Below are positions 1 to 7,723 of a stretch of DNA of 64,000 nucleotides, piece after piece (the first letter of the stretch is position 1; every line of letters begins with the position of its first letter). The notes below the pieces were generated by a model. That model searched no databases. It was not told the DNA's origin and saw nothing but the letters and a program-made list of their open reading frames with translations. Source of the DNA: Achromobacter anxifer (GTDB taxonomy: Bacteria > Pseudomonadota > Gammaproteobacteria > Burkholderiales > Burkholderiaceae_B); NCBI RefSeq assembly GCF_903652925.1, contig NZ_CAHLAR010000001.1, positions 186,001 through 250,000 on the forward strand, written 5' to 3'. The translations under genes and the position numbers were made by a program.

Positions 1-743
1 TCATCCACACGGCCACGCTGCTGCACGACGACGTGGTGGACGAGTCCGACCTGCGCCGCGGCCGCGAAACCGCCAACGCGGTCTTCGGCAACGCCGCCAG
101 CGTGCTGGTGGGCGACTACCTGTATTCGCGCTCGTTCGAGATGATGGTCGAAGCCGATTCGATGCGCGTCATGAGCATCCTGTCCGAGGCCACCACGGTG
201 ATCGCCGAAGGCGAGGTGCTGCAGCTGCTGAACGTGCACGACCCCGACGTCTCGCAGGAACGCTACCTGCAGGTCGTGCGCTACAAGACCGCCAAGCTGT
301 TCGAGGCCGCCGCCCAGGTGGGCGCCGTGCTGGCGGGCGCCACGCCCGAGCAGGAAGCCGCCGCGGCCGCCTACGGCCGCCACGTGGGCACCGCCTTCCA
401 GCTGGTGGACGACGTGCTGGACTACAGCGGCGACGCCGCCGCCCTGGGCAAGAACGTGGGTGACGACCTGCGCGAGGGCAAGCCCACGCTGCCGCTGATC
501 CGCGTGATGGAAGTGGGCACCCCGGAACAGCAGCAACTGATCCGCGATGCCATCAAGACGGGCGACGCAGACTTCGCCGCCGTGGCCGCCGCCATTCAGG
601 CTACGGATGCCCTGGAGCATGCCCGCCAGGCCGCCGTGGCCGAAGCCGATCTGGCCCGAAAAGCACTTTCTGCTTATCCCATTTCCCCTTTTCAAAAATC
701 TCTGTTAGAATTCTGCGCTTTCGCGGTGAACAGAGATCGCTAA
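1..743 (+). CDS. ispB: Octaprenyl diphosphate synthase, 3' part (5' end outside window)
   Basis: This is the C-terminal part of a trans-isoprenyl diphosphate synthase, which extends farnesyl diphosphate with isopentenyl diphosphate to make the ubiquinone side chain. The open frame runs off the left edge. The first aspartate-rich motif (LLHDDVVDES) is read from about base 21, and the second (QLVDDVLDYSG) lies near base 400. Together these bind the Mg-diphosphate substrates. The GKPTLPLI stretch typical of the long-chain family follows the second motif. The last ~25 codons are clearly less GC-rich than the rest and overlap a probable promoter for the downstream tRNA. Chain length (C40) is inferred from the family in this bacterial group and is not read from residues. 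Confidence 0.9.
   Translation, partial: IHTATLLHDDVVDESDLRRGRETANAVFGNAASVLVGDYLYSRSFEMMVEADSMRVMSILSEATTVIAEGEVLQLLNVHDPDVSQERYLQVVRYKTAKLFEAAAQVGAVLAGATPEQEAAAAAYGRHVGTAFQLVDDVLDYSGDAAALGKNVGDDLREGKPTLPLIRVMEVGTPEQQQLIRDAIKTGDADFAAVAAAIQATDALEHARQAAVAEADLARKALSAYPISPFQKSLLEFCAFAVNRDR
683..711 (+). promoter_or_regulatory. Candidate promoter for tRNA-Pro inside the ispB 3' end
   Basis: An extended -10 (TG-T-TAGAAT, 703-711) is followed by a GC-rich discriminator, as in stable-RNA promoters; the -35 region is poor. It lies about 150 bases before the tRNA, in the AT-rich tail of ispB. An inverted repeat (ATCTCTGTT 698-706, AACAGAGAT 729-737) straddles it. The call rests on motif shape only. 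Confidence 0.35.
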
Positions 744-863
744 GCGAATTAGGCGAAAAAGCTGGGGTAACCCAGCAGCCTGAAACGTGGCGGTTGATAG
801 TGGAAGCGAAAGACGATTTGGTTGCACTGAGCGCAGCGAAGTCAGTAGTAGTGTAGTAAGACT

Positions 864-941
<78 letters not shown>

Positions 942-986
942 TCATGTGGTCGAATTCATGAAGGTGTTTCCCGACACCTTTGGCTG

Positions 987-1021
987 AAAGCCGGTATCGC
1001 GCAAGCGTTGCCGGCTTTTTT
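987..1021 (+). terminator. Rho-independent terminator after tRNA-Pro
   Basis: The stem AAAGCCGG/CCGGCTTT (987-994 with 1011-1018) closes a 16-nt loop and is followed by a run of T to 1021. It sits 46 bases after the tRNA end and before the next gene. Confidence 0.8.
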
Positions 1022-1039
1022 GCATTTGCGTGTCTGACA

Positions 1040-1073
1040 TCGTCATTCCACCGTCATTCCGCGTCTCTAGACT
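1040..1073 (+). promoter_or_regulatory. Candidate Pho box and -10 upstream of the phosphoesterase gene
   Basis: Two copies of CGTCATTCC are repeated with exact 11-base spacing (GTCAT at 1042 and 1053). This is the arrangement of PhoB sites, consensus CTGTCAT-N4-CTGTCAT. A -10-like TAGACT (1068-1073) starts exactly 10 bases after the second 7-mer, the usual position in Pho promoters where the box replaces the -35. The first two bases of each 7-mer differ from consensus. Phosphate-starvation control of the following phosphoesterase is inferred. Confidence 0.45.
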
Positions 1074-1100
1074 CCCGCCTTTTTCGAACAGGCAGCAGAG

Positions 1101-3233
1101 ATGACGAAGGACAGCAAGTACGGCCAGGGTGATACGCAGATCGTGGAGCAGGCGGCGGACGGATTGCCGCTGGCGCCGGACAGCCGGCGGCGCAGCCTGT
1201 TGCGCGCCGGCTTGGGCGTGACGTTGTTGCCCATGGGCGGCAGTTTCCTGCTCAGCGGCTGCAACGGCGGCGGCGGTGATGACGACGAGGACGATGGCGG
1301 CACGGGCAAGCCCCAGCCGGCCCTGGTGTCGAGCTTTGCGCTCGCGGTGTTGCCGGATACGCAGTTCTATTCGCGCTATGCCACCGACGCCGAGAACCAG
1401 CAGTTCATGCGCAAGTACGGCAGCGAGCCCTATCAGGCGCAGACGCGCTGGGTGGCCGAGCACGCGAAGGCGCTCAACATTCCGTTCCTGATGCACCTGG
1501 GCGACGTGGTCGACCAGCAAGGCAAGCCCGACCAATGGAAGGTGGCCAGCGCCGCGATGAAGGTGCTGGAGGACGCCAAGGTGCCGTATTCGATCCTGGC
1601 GGGCAACCACGACGTGATCGTCGACCGCGACTATGTGGACGAGAGCAGCCAGTCGGCCAACACGGACGCGCAGCGCGACCTGGCCAAGGAACCCTATCTG
1701 CAGCACTTCGGCGTCACGCGCGCGAAGCAGCAGGCCACCTTCGGCGGCCGCGACGCCAGCGGCTTCCACGAGTACCACGTGTTCGAGGCCGAAGGGCAGA
1801 AGTTCCTGGTGCTGTCGCTGTCCTGGCGCGCGTCGAACGACGCGCTGGCCTGGGCCAACCAGGTCCTGCGCGCCAATCCCACGCTGCCCGCCATCCTCGT
1901 CAACCACCAGTTGCTGAACATCGACAAGGACGGCGTCAGCCCGCTGGAAGTGCCCTACGGCAAGATGCTGTGGGAGAAGCTGATCCGCGACAACGATCAG
2001 ATCTTCATGACGCTCAACGGCCACTATCACGGCGCCACCCGCCTGACCAAGACCAATGCCTACGGCCACGCGGTCGAGGAAATGGTGGTGGATTATCAAA
2101 TGGCCTACCAGGGCGGCAACGGCCTGATGCGCCTGTACGAATTCGATCTCGGCAACAACGAGATCCGGGTGATCTCGTTCTCGCCGTGGGTGCCGCAGAA
2201 GCCCAAGGACACGCTCAATGCGTTCGACCAGGCCGTGCTGACCGCGCCCAACGAGCAGTTCACGATCAAGATGGATTTCGCGAGCCGGTTCTCGGGCTTC
2301 AACAAGACCTTCAAGGCCGCGACGCCCTCGCATACCTCGCTGGTGGAGCAGGCCACGGCGCTGATCCTGGCCAACTATACGGATCCCGCGACCGTGGAGC
2401 AGAAGCCGGCGGCCAATGCCGACGACTATCCGCTGGTGGCCGGGACGCTGGCGCACTGGCGCTTCTTCGGCGGCAAGGCCGGGCAGCCCGTCAAGGTGGG
2501 CGAGACCGTCGCGGACCTGGCCGGCCTGAACCCGATCCGCCGCGCGGCGCTCAACATCGACGGCGTGGCCGGCGCCCAGGAAGGCGATCTGCTCTGGTCG
2601 GACGATCACCACTACCTGTCCGCCGCGCCCGGCTCGGTGCGCTTCCTGAACACGGACAAGAACACGGCGCGCATGAGCTACTTCACCACCGATGCCGCCG
2701 CGGCGATCAATGGCGCCACCGTGCCCAAGGGCTATACGGTCGAGGCGTTCCTCAAGATCGACAAGGACTGGAGCGCGCAGAAGCACGCCTGGATGAACGT
2801 AATGACGCGCGACGGCAAGCGCGGCGACCTGGCGGGATTCAAGGGCGGCGATCCCGAATCCCCGCCCCTGATCTTCGCGGTGTCCAGCCTGCGCGAGATC
2901 CAGTGGGAAATCGTGCCGGCCGTGACGGGCGAGCGCGGCGGCAAGACCAACTGGTCGGGCGAGATCATCGCGGACAAATGGTTCCACGTCGCGGTGGTCA
3001 ACGACCCGGACACGCACGAGACCATTTTGTACATCGAGGGCGCGCCGGTCTTGCGCAACGTCAGCAACGCGCCGGGCCTGGCGACGCTGGCCGCCGACAT
3101 GCCCTGGGTCATCGGTGCGGGCTCGTGGGACGGTGAACGGGCCGACGGCTTCTTCGGCAGCATCGGTGAGATCCGCATCGTCGACAAGGCGCTCAAGCCT
3201 GCGCAGTGGCTGACCGCGCGCCGCGGCGCATAA
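1101..3233 (+). CDS. Exported lipoprotein metallophosphoesterase with C-terminal LamG-like domain
   Basis: A 710-residue calcineurin-like phosphoesterase. The N-terminus has an arginine cluster (R29-R31), a hydrophobic stretch and a lipobox LLSGC with Cys54, followed by a Gly/Asp-rich linker, so it is probably an envelope lipoprotein, possibly Tat-exported. The dinuclear-metal motifs appear in order: DTQ near residue 88, GDVVD, GNHD, NHQ and GHYHG, ending near residue 320. The last ~200 residues look like a concanavalin/LamG beta-sandwich, which may bind a glycan or polymer. The substrate is unknown; a phosphodiesterase or phosphatase role is supported by the family and by the candidate Pho box upstream. 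The gene stands alone and faces the LysR gene downstream. Confidence 0.85.
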   Translation: MTKDSKYGQGDTQIVEQAADGLPLAPDSRRRSLLRAGLGVTLLPMGGSFLLSGCNGGGGDDDEDDGGTGKPQPALVSSFALAVLPDTQFYSRYATDAENQQFMRKYGSEPYQAQTRWVAEHAKALNIPFLMHLGDVVDQQGKPDQWKVASAAMKVLEDAKVPYSILAGNHDVIVDRDYVDESSQSANTDAQRDLAKEPYLQHFGVTRAKQQATFGGRDASGFHEYHVFEAEGQKFLVLSLSWRASNDALAWANQVLRANPTLPAILVNHQLLNIDKDGVSPLEVPYGKMLWEKLIRDNDQIFMTLNGHYHGATRLTKTNAYGHAVEEMVVDYQMAYQGGNGLMRLYEFDLGNNEIRVISFSPWVPQKPKDTLNAFDQAVLTAPNEQFTIKMDFASRFSGFNKTFKAATPSHTSLVEQATALILANYTDPATVEQKPAANADDYPLVAGTLAHWRFFGGKAGQPVKVGETVADLAGLNPIRRAALNIDGVAGAQEGDLLWSDDHHYLSAAPGSVRFLNTDKNTARMSYFTTDAAAAINGATVPKGYTVEAFLKIDKDWSAQKHAWMNVMTRDGKRGDLAGFKGGDPESPPLIFAVSSLREIQWEIVPAVTGERGGKTNWSGEIIADKWFHVAVVNDPDTHETILYIEGAPVLRNVSNAPGLATLAADMPWVIGAGSWDGERADGFFGSIGEIRIVDKALKPAQWLTARRGA

Positions 3234-3241
3234 ACGGGCAT

Positions 3242-3266
3242 GCGGGACGCGCGCGGCGCGTCCCGC
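3242..3266. terminator. GC-rich hairpin between convergent genes
   Basis: A perfect 11-bp stem (GCGGGACGCGC/GCGCGTCCCGC) with a 3-nt loop fills the 34-base gap between the phosphoesterase stop and the LysR stop. There is no T-run on either side, so it could slow or process both transcripts rather than act as a classical terminator. Confidence 0.45.
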
Positions 3267-3267
3267 G

Positions 3268-4227
3268 TCAGTCCAGCGCCGCTGCTTCGGCAGCCTCGGC
3301 GCGCAGGCATTCGATCAGCCGCTGCATGCGCGGCGACAGGTCCAGGCTATGGTGCCGTACGATGCCCAGCGGGCCGAACACGGGCGGCAATTCGATATCC
3401 AGGATGGCAATCTCGCGGCCGCTGGCGGGATTGCGGGCGACGCAGCGGGGCAGCAGCGACAGCAGGTCGCTGCTGGCCATCAGCATCATGTTGTTCAGGG
3501 CCGAGGCCGATTCGATGCGCGAGGCCGGATACAGGCCATGACGTTGCAGCAGCATGTCCAGGCCGATGCGCGCCGGACTGCCGCGCGGCGGCATGATCCA
3601 GGGGTAGGCGGCCAGCTGCTGCCAGGAAACCCGGGCCTGGCCCGCCAGCGGATGTTCGCTGCGCGCGCAGATGCACATCGGCTCCTCGTACAGCACTTGC
3701 GCCACGGTATCGGGCGCGCGCACGGCTTCGCCCATTCTGGCGACCAGCAGATCCAGCTTGCGGGTGTGCAGGTCCGGCACCAGCGCTTCGAGCGAACCCT
3801 CGCGCACCAGCACATTGACGTTCGCGGCCTGCTGCTCGAAGCGCAGCAGCGCGCGCGGCACCAGGTAGGCGGCCGCCGCGGAGTTGACGCCGAGATGGAT
3901 GGTTTCCACGTCCAGGTCGGGCGCGCCGGACCATTCGCCGCTCATGCGTTCCAGATCGCCCAGCACCCAGCGCGCATGGCGGATCAGGGAGTCGCCGTGC
4001 GGCGTTGGAAAGGTGCCCTTGGCGGTGCGCTCGAACAGCCGCGCGCCCAGCATGTCCTCCAGCTCCGCAAGCATGCGCGACACGGCGGGCTGGGTGGTGG
4101 CCATGCGTTGCGCCGCCACGCCGACGTTGTGGACTTCGTCCAGCAGCAGCATGAGCTGGAGGTGGCGCAGGCGCAGCCGGCCGCGCAGGTACTAGCCGGG
4201 CTGCAGGGGCGGGACGGAAGCGGTCAT
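3268..4227 (-). pseudogene. LysR-type regulator with in-frame amber codon 12 (GbpR-like subgroup)
   Basis: The frame holds a LysR regulator: an N-terminal winged HTH (AAQRMATTQPAVSRMLAELE) and a ~200-residue effector-binding domain. The natural start appears to be the ATG at 4227, which would give MTASVPPLQPG, then TAG (4192-4194), then YLRGRLRLRHLQL running straight into the HTH. The segment after the stop matches the usual N-terminus of this subgroup, so the TAG interrupts real coding sequence. Restart at the internal ATG 4152 gives a 294-residue protein lacking the first part of helix 1. Either the gene is broken, or reinitiation yields a weakened regulator, or the TAG is a sequencing error. 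It is divergent from the Bug-sulfatase operon, its likely target. Confidence 0.7.
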
Positions 4228-4231
4228 GCTA

Positions 4232-4249
4232 CATATCAACTCTGATATG
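4232..4249. promoter_or_regulatory. Palindromic operator-like site between LysR and Bug genes
   Basis: A perfect inverted repeat, CATATCA-ACTC-TGATATG, sits 4 bases upstream of the upstream ATG of the LysR frame, in the divergent spacer. The length and AT-rich arms suit an autoregulatory LysR site, but no binding data can be inferred from sequence alone. Confidence 0.4.
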
Positions 4250-4351
4250 GAAAGTGAAAAATATATCATTGGACTGGAATGTGGCGGTGTCCGATGATCC
4301 TTCCATAGCGAGCAGCCCACCGACGAGGCGAGCCGCAGGAAGGAGACAATC

Positions 4352-5320
4352 ATGCTGAAACTGATATGCGGCGCGCTGGCCGCATGGAGTCTGGCCGTTC
4401 CCCTGGCGGCCGCCGCGGCCTATCCGGACCATCCCGTCACGCTCGTCGTGCCCTCGGTCCCGGGCGGCGCGGCCGACGTGGTGGGCCGCCTGGTCGCCAC
4501 GGAACTGGCCAAGCGCTGGAATGTGCCCGTCATCGTGGAGAACCGCGCTGGCGGCGCCAGCATCATCGGCACCCAGGCGGTGGCCCGGGCCAAGCCCGAC
4601 GGCTATACCTTGCTGCTGGGGCCGGATGCTTCCTTTACTGCGGTGCCCTACCTGCTGCCGGACGTCCAGTACCAGTCCAAGGACTTCGCGCCCATCGCCA
4701 CCTTGGCCACCTTGCAATATGTGCTGGTGGGGGCGCCCGGCGCGCCATTCAAATCGCTGCGGGAATTGCTGGACCAGGCGCGCGCCCGGCCGGACGCCTT
4801 TACCTACGCCAGCGGCGGCCCCGGCTCGACCCATCATCTGGCGATGGCGCTGTTCGAGCGCGCCGCCGGCATTTCGCTCAAGCACGTGCCCTACAAGGCC
4901 GCGCCCCAGGGCTTCGTCGGCGTCATGGGTGATCAGGTCGATCTGATGTTCATCGTCGCCAGCACCGCCGTGCCGCAGATCAAGGCGGGCAAGGTGCAAG
5001 GCCTGGCCAACGCCGGCGCCGCGCCCATCGCCGGCGCGCCCGAGCTGCCCATGGTGAAGGACACGGTGAAGGACTTCACCTTCTACAGCTGGTTCGGCCT
5101 GTTCGCGCCGGCGCGGACGCCGGCGCCGGTGCTGGCCGAATTGCAGAACTCCGTGGCCGCGGTCCTGCAAAGCCCGGAGGTCCGCGACAAGATGCAGGCC
5201 CAGGGCATGATCGTGGGCGACCAGGACGGACTGGGCTTGAGCGAGCGCATCGCCCGCGACGTCCAGGTCCTGGCGCCCGTCATCGCCGACATCAAGACCG
5301 CCACCAGCAAGCAGCAATGA
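4352..5320 (+). CDS. Bug/TctC-family periplasmic solute-binding protein
   Basis: A 322-residue receptor of the tripartite tricarboxylate transporter (Bug) family. A signal peptide of ~23 residues ends before YPDHPVTLVVP. The family motifs follow: GGAADVVGR, then VENRAGGASIIG, then a KPDGYTLLLG strand. A good ribosome site (AGGAGA) precedes the ATG. It overlaps the sulfatase gene by 4 bases (ATGA), so the two are translationally coupled and probably serve one substrate. No TctA/TctB membrane genes are nearby, so the receptor must use membrane partners encoded elsewhere or act in sensing. Confidence 0.9.
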   Translation: MLKLICGALAAWSLAVPLAAAAAYPDHPVTLVVPSVPGGAADVVGRLVATELAKRWNVPVIVENRAGGASIIGTQAVARAKPDGYTLLLGPDASFTAVPYLLPDVQYQSKDFAPIATLATLQYVLVGAPGAPFKSLRELLDQARARPDAFTYASGGPGSTHHLAMALFERAAGISLKHVPYKAAPQGFVGVMGDQVDLMFIVASTAVPQIKAGKVQGLANAGAAPIAGAPELPMVKDTVKDFTFYSWFGLFAPARTPAPVLAELQNSVAAVLQSPEVRDKMQAQGMIVGDQDGLGLSERIARDVQVLAPVIADIKTATSKQQ

Positions 5321-6843
5321 AACGTCCCAACATCCTCCTCATCACGACCGACCAGCATCGCGGCGATTGCCTGGGCTTTGCCGGGCGGCGCGTCAAGACG
5401 CCGCACATCGACCACCTGGCGCGCACCGGCACGCACTTCACGGCCTGCATCACGCCCAACGTCGTCTGCCAGCCCTCGCGCGCGTCCATGCTCACCGGCC
5501 TGCTGCCTTTGACGCACGGCGTCCGCGACAACGGCATAGACCTGGACCTGCGCGCGGGCGAGGCGGGCTTCGCCGGCAGCCTGGCCGCCGCGGGCTACGA
5601 CACGGGCTTTATCGGCAAGGCGCACTTCTCCACGCACCATACGTTCCAGGCCACCGGCCGGCCCGAATGCCAATACAGCGAGGCCGGCATGGGGCCGGCC
5701 TGGGCCGGGCCCTACATGGGTTTCGAGCACGTGGAGCTGGTGGTGGAGGGTCACAACTACTGGCTGCCCACGCCCTTGCCCGGCGGCCTGAACCATTCGC
5801 GCTGGCACTACGGCGACGGGCTGGGAGAGCTGCGCAACCAGCTGTACCAGACCGACCTGGGCCCGGCCAGCAGCGCGCCGCAGACCTTCAATTCGGCCTT
5901 GCCGGCGGCCTGGCACAACTCGGCCTGGATCGGCGACCGCAGCGTCGATTACCTGCGTGAGCATCGCGACCGGCCGTTCTGCCTGTGGGCCTCATTCCCC
6001 GATCCGCACCATCCCTTCGACTGCCCCGAGCCCTGGTCGCGCCTGCATCATCCCGACGAGGTCGACCTGCCGCGCCACCGCGTCACCGACTACGAGCGCC
6101 GGCCCTGGTGGCACCGGGCCAGCATGGAAAGCAAGCCCATGGGCAACGCCGAGGTGCAGGCGGTGCGCCAGAACTTCTCGCGCATGCCGACCCAGTCCGA
6201 CGAGGCGCTGCGCCGGATCATCGCCAACTACTACGGCATGATCTCGCTGGTGGACCATCAGGTGGGGCGCATCATGAAGGCGCTGAGCGAGTACGGCCTG
6301 GATCAGGACACCATCGTGATCTTCACGTCCGACCATGGGGAATGGCTGGGCGACCATGGACTGATGCTGAAAGGCCCCATGCCGTACGAGGGCCTGCTGC
6401 GCGTGGCCATGGTGGCCAGCGGTCCCGGCATCGTCGCGGGACAGCGGGTGGAAGACCCGGTTTCGACGCTGGATCTGGCCGCGACCTTTTACGATTACGG
6501 CGGCGCCTCGGGCCTCGCGCCCGTGCACGGCCGCAGCCTGCGTCCGCTGCTCGAAGGCCGCGACGCCAGCCGCGAGTTCGCGCTCAGCGAATGGGACGTG
6601 GCGGCATCGCGTTGCGGTGTGGAGCTGAAGCTGCGCACGGTGCGCACGCGCGACTGGAAGCTGACCCTGGAACTGGGCAGCGGCGCGGGCGAGATGTATT
6701 GCCTGGCCGACGATCCAGACGAGATGGACAATCTTTTCGACGACCCCGGCCATGCCGCCAAACGGCGGGAGCTGACCGACATGCTTGCAAGCCGGCCGGC
6801 CGATCAGTTGTCGGCGCGCGTCGCGGCATCCGGCATAGCTTGA
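5317..6843 (+). CDS. Type I sulfatase (formylglycine class)
   Basis: A 508-residue alkaline-phosphatase-fold sulfatase. Metal-binding Asp pairs occur at TTDQH (D12) and near residue 335 (FTSDHGEWLGDHG). The sulfatase signature CQPSRASMLTG places the cysteine to be converted to formylglycine at residue 51 (C-x-P-S-R type, needing a formylglycine-generating enzyme encoded elsewhere). No signal peptide is evident, so it is probably cytoplasmic. It overlaps the preceding Bug gene by 4 bases, which suggests the receptor captures a sulfate ester that this enzyme hydrolyses. The exact substrate (choline-, aryl- or alkyl-sulfate) cannot be told. Confidence 0.88.
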   Translation: MKRPNILLITTDQHRGDCLGFAGRRVKTPHIDHLARTGTHFTACITPNVVCQPSRASMLTGLLPLTHGVRDNGIDLDLRAGEAGFAGSLAAAGYDTGFIGKAHFSTHHTFQATGRPECQYSEAGMGPAWAGPYMGFEHVELVVEGHNYWLPTPLPGGLNHSRWHYGDGLGELRNQLYQTDLGPASSAPQTFNSALPAAWHNSAWIGDRSVDYLREHRDRPFCLWASFPDPHHPFDCPEPWSRLHHPDEVDLPRHRVTDYERRPWWHRASMESKPMGNAEVQAVRQNFSRMPTQSDEALRRIIANYYGMISLVDHQVGRIMKALSEYGLDQDTIVIFTSDHGEWLGDHGLMLKGPMPYEGLLRVAMVASGPGIVAGQRVEDPVSTLDLAATFYDYGGASGLAPVHGRSLRPLLEGRDASREFALSEWDVAASRCGVELKLRTVRTRDWKLTLELGSGAGEMYCLADDPDEMDNLFDDPGHAAKRRELTDMLASRPADQLSARVAASGIA

Positions 6844-6883
6844 ACGCAGACTGAGCCAGGGCCCTGCTCGCCAGAGGAAACTG

Positions 6884-7723
6884 CTAGTTGGCGTTGCTGA
6901 TGGGATGAACGAAGGTATAGCCCTGGCCGTAGCTCGTGCGCAGCGGAAGCTCGATTCCGGCCATCCGCGCGCGGCGCCGCAGGCGGCCGACGACGCTGGA
7001 AACTATGGCGCGCTGCAAGTGCACGGGGCGGCTGGCGGCATCCGGCCAGACTTCCTTGTGCAGGTCGGCGATGCTGCAGTACTGGAAGTCATGGCCGCTC
7101 AAGCACGATAGCAGCGCGTACTCCTTGTTGCTCAACACCAGCTTGCCGGCGCTGTCGGGCGCGCGCAGCGTCTTCTCGGCCTCGATCAGCGCCCACTCGC
7201 GGACCGGCGTGACGCGGACGGTCGCGACGGTCGCCGTCAGGGCTCGCCGCTGCCGCGCCAGCGCTTGCCTGGCAGGCGTCGCTTCGCGCTGCAGGCGGCT
7301 GAGCAACGCCGAGGAAAGGCGTTCCAGGCTGCCCAGAGCCGCCAGCAATTCGTCGATACCCGCGTCCGAGGACAGGCAGGCATCCGCGCCGGCGCATATC
7401 AGTTCGGCCCTGGCATGGGAGGAGTCGTTGGCGGTGATCATCAGCACCAGTCCCGCGACATAGGGGCCGCGCCGCGCCGACATGGCGGCGGTCAGCCAAT
7501 CCGCGCTGCCCTGCATGACGACGTAGTGCAGGCCTGGCTCGGAAAGCTGGTCCTGCAATCTGGCGGCAGAGTGGGTCAGGCATATCATCTGGGTACGATC
7601 GCCCAGCCCTTGCACCAGCGCTGCCGCCGGTTCTATGGCTTCGACGCAGACATGGACGGTGTGATTGAACGCGGTCTTTTTCATGGTCGGTGGTCGGTGG
7701 GTCGTGGAATCAAAAGGGCTCAT
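6884..7723 (-). CDS. Fimbria-linked regulator: degenerate receiver plus OmpR-type winged helix
   Basis: A 279-residue protein. The C-terminal ~100 residues have the OmpR/PhoB-type DNA-binding pattern (LVLSNKEYALLSCL, then VSSVVGRLRRRA, then LRTSYGQGYTF). The N-terminal ~125 residues have receiver-like order but lack the acidic pair, the phosphoacceptor Asp (HYVVMQGSADW in its place) and the conserved Lys (ACLSSDAG). It should therefore not be phosphorylated normally. The start at 7723 is chosen because the ATG overlaps the adhesin stop (ATGA); a second ATG lies at 7684. It is the last gene of the fimbrial operon and probably regulates that operon or a linked trait. Confidence 0.75.
   Translation of the reverse strand: MSPFDSTTHRPPTMKKTAFNHTVHVCVEAIEPAAALVQGLGDRTQMICLTHSAARLQDQLSEPGLHYVVMQGSADWLTAAMSARRGPYVAGLVLMITANDSSHARAELICAGADACLSSDAGIDELLAALGSLERLSSALLSRLQREATPARQALARQRRALTATVATVRVTPVREWALIEAEKTLRAPDSAGKLVLSNKEYALLSCLSGHDFQYCSIADLHKEVWPDAASRPVHLQRAIVSSVVGRLRRRARMAGIELPLRTSYGQGYTFVHPISNAN

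Noticed and set aside
942-3017. Long open frame on the minus strand opposite the phosphoesterase
   Set aside because: It is a high-GC antisense shadow, rich in Arg/His/Gly/Val, with no domain motifs; the plus-strand gene has clear catalytic motifs.
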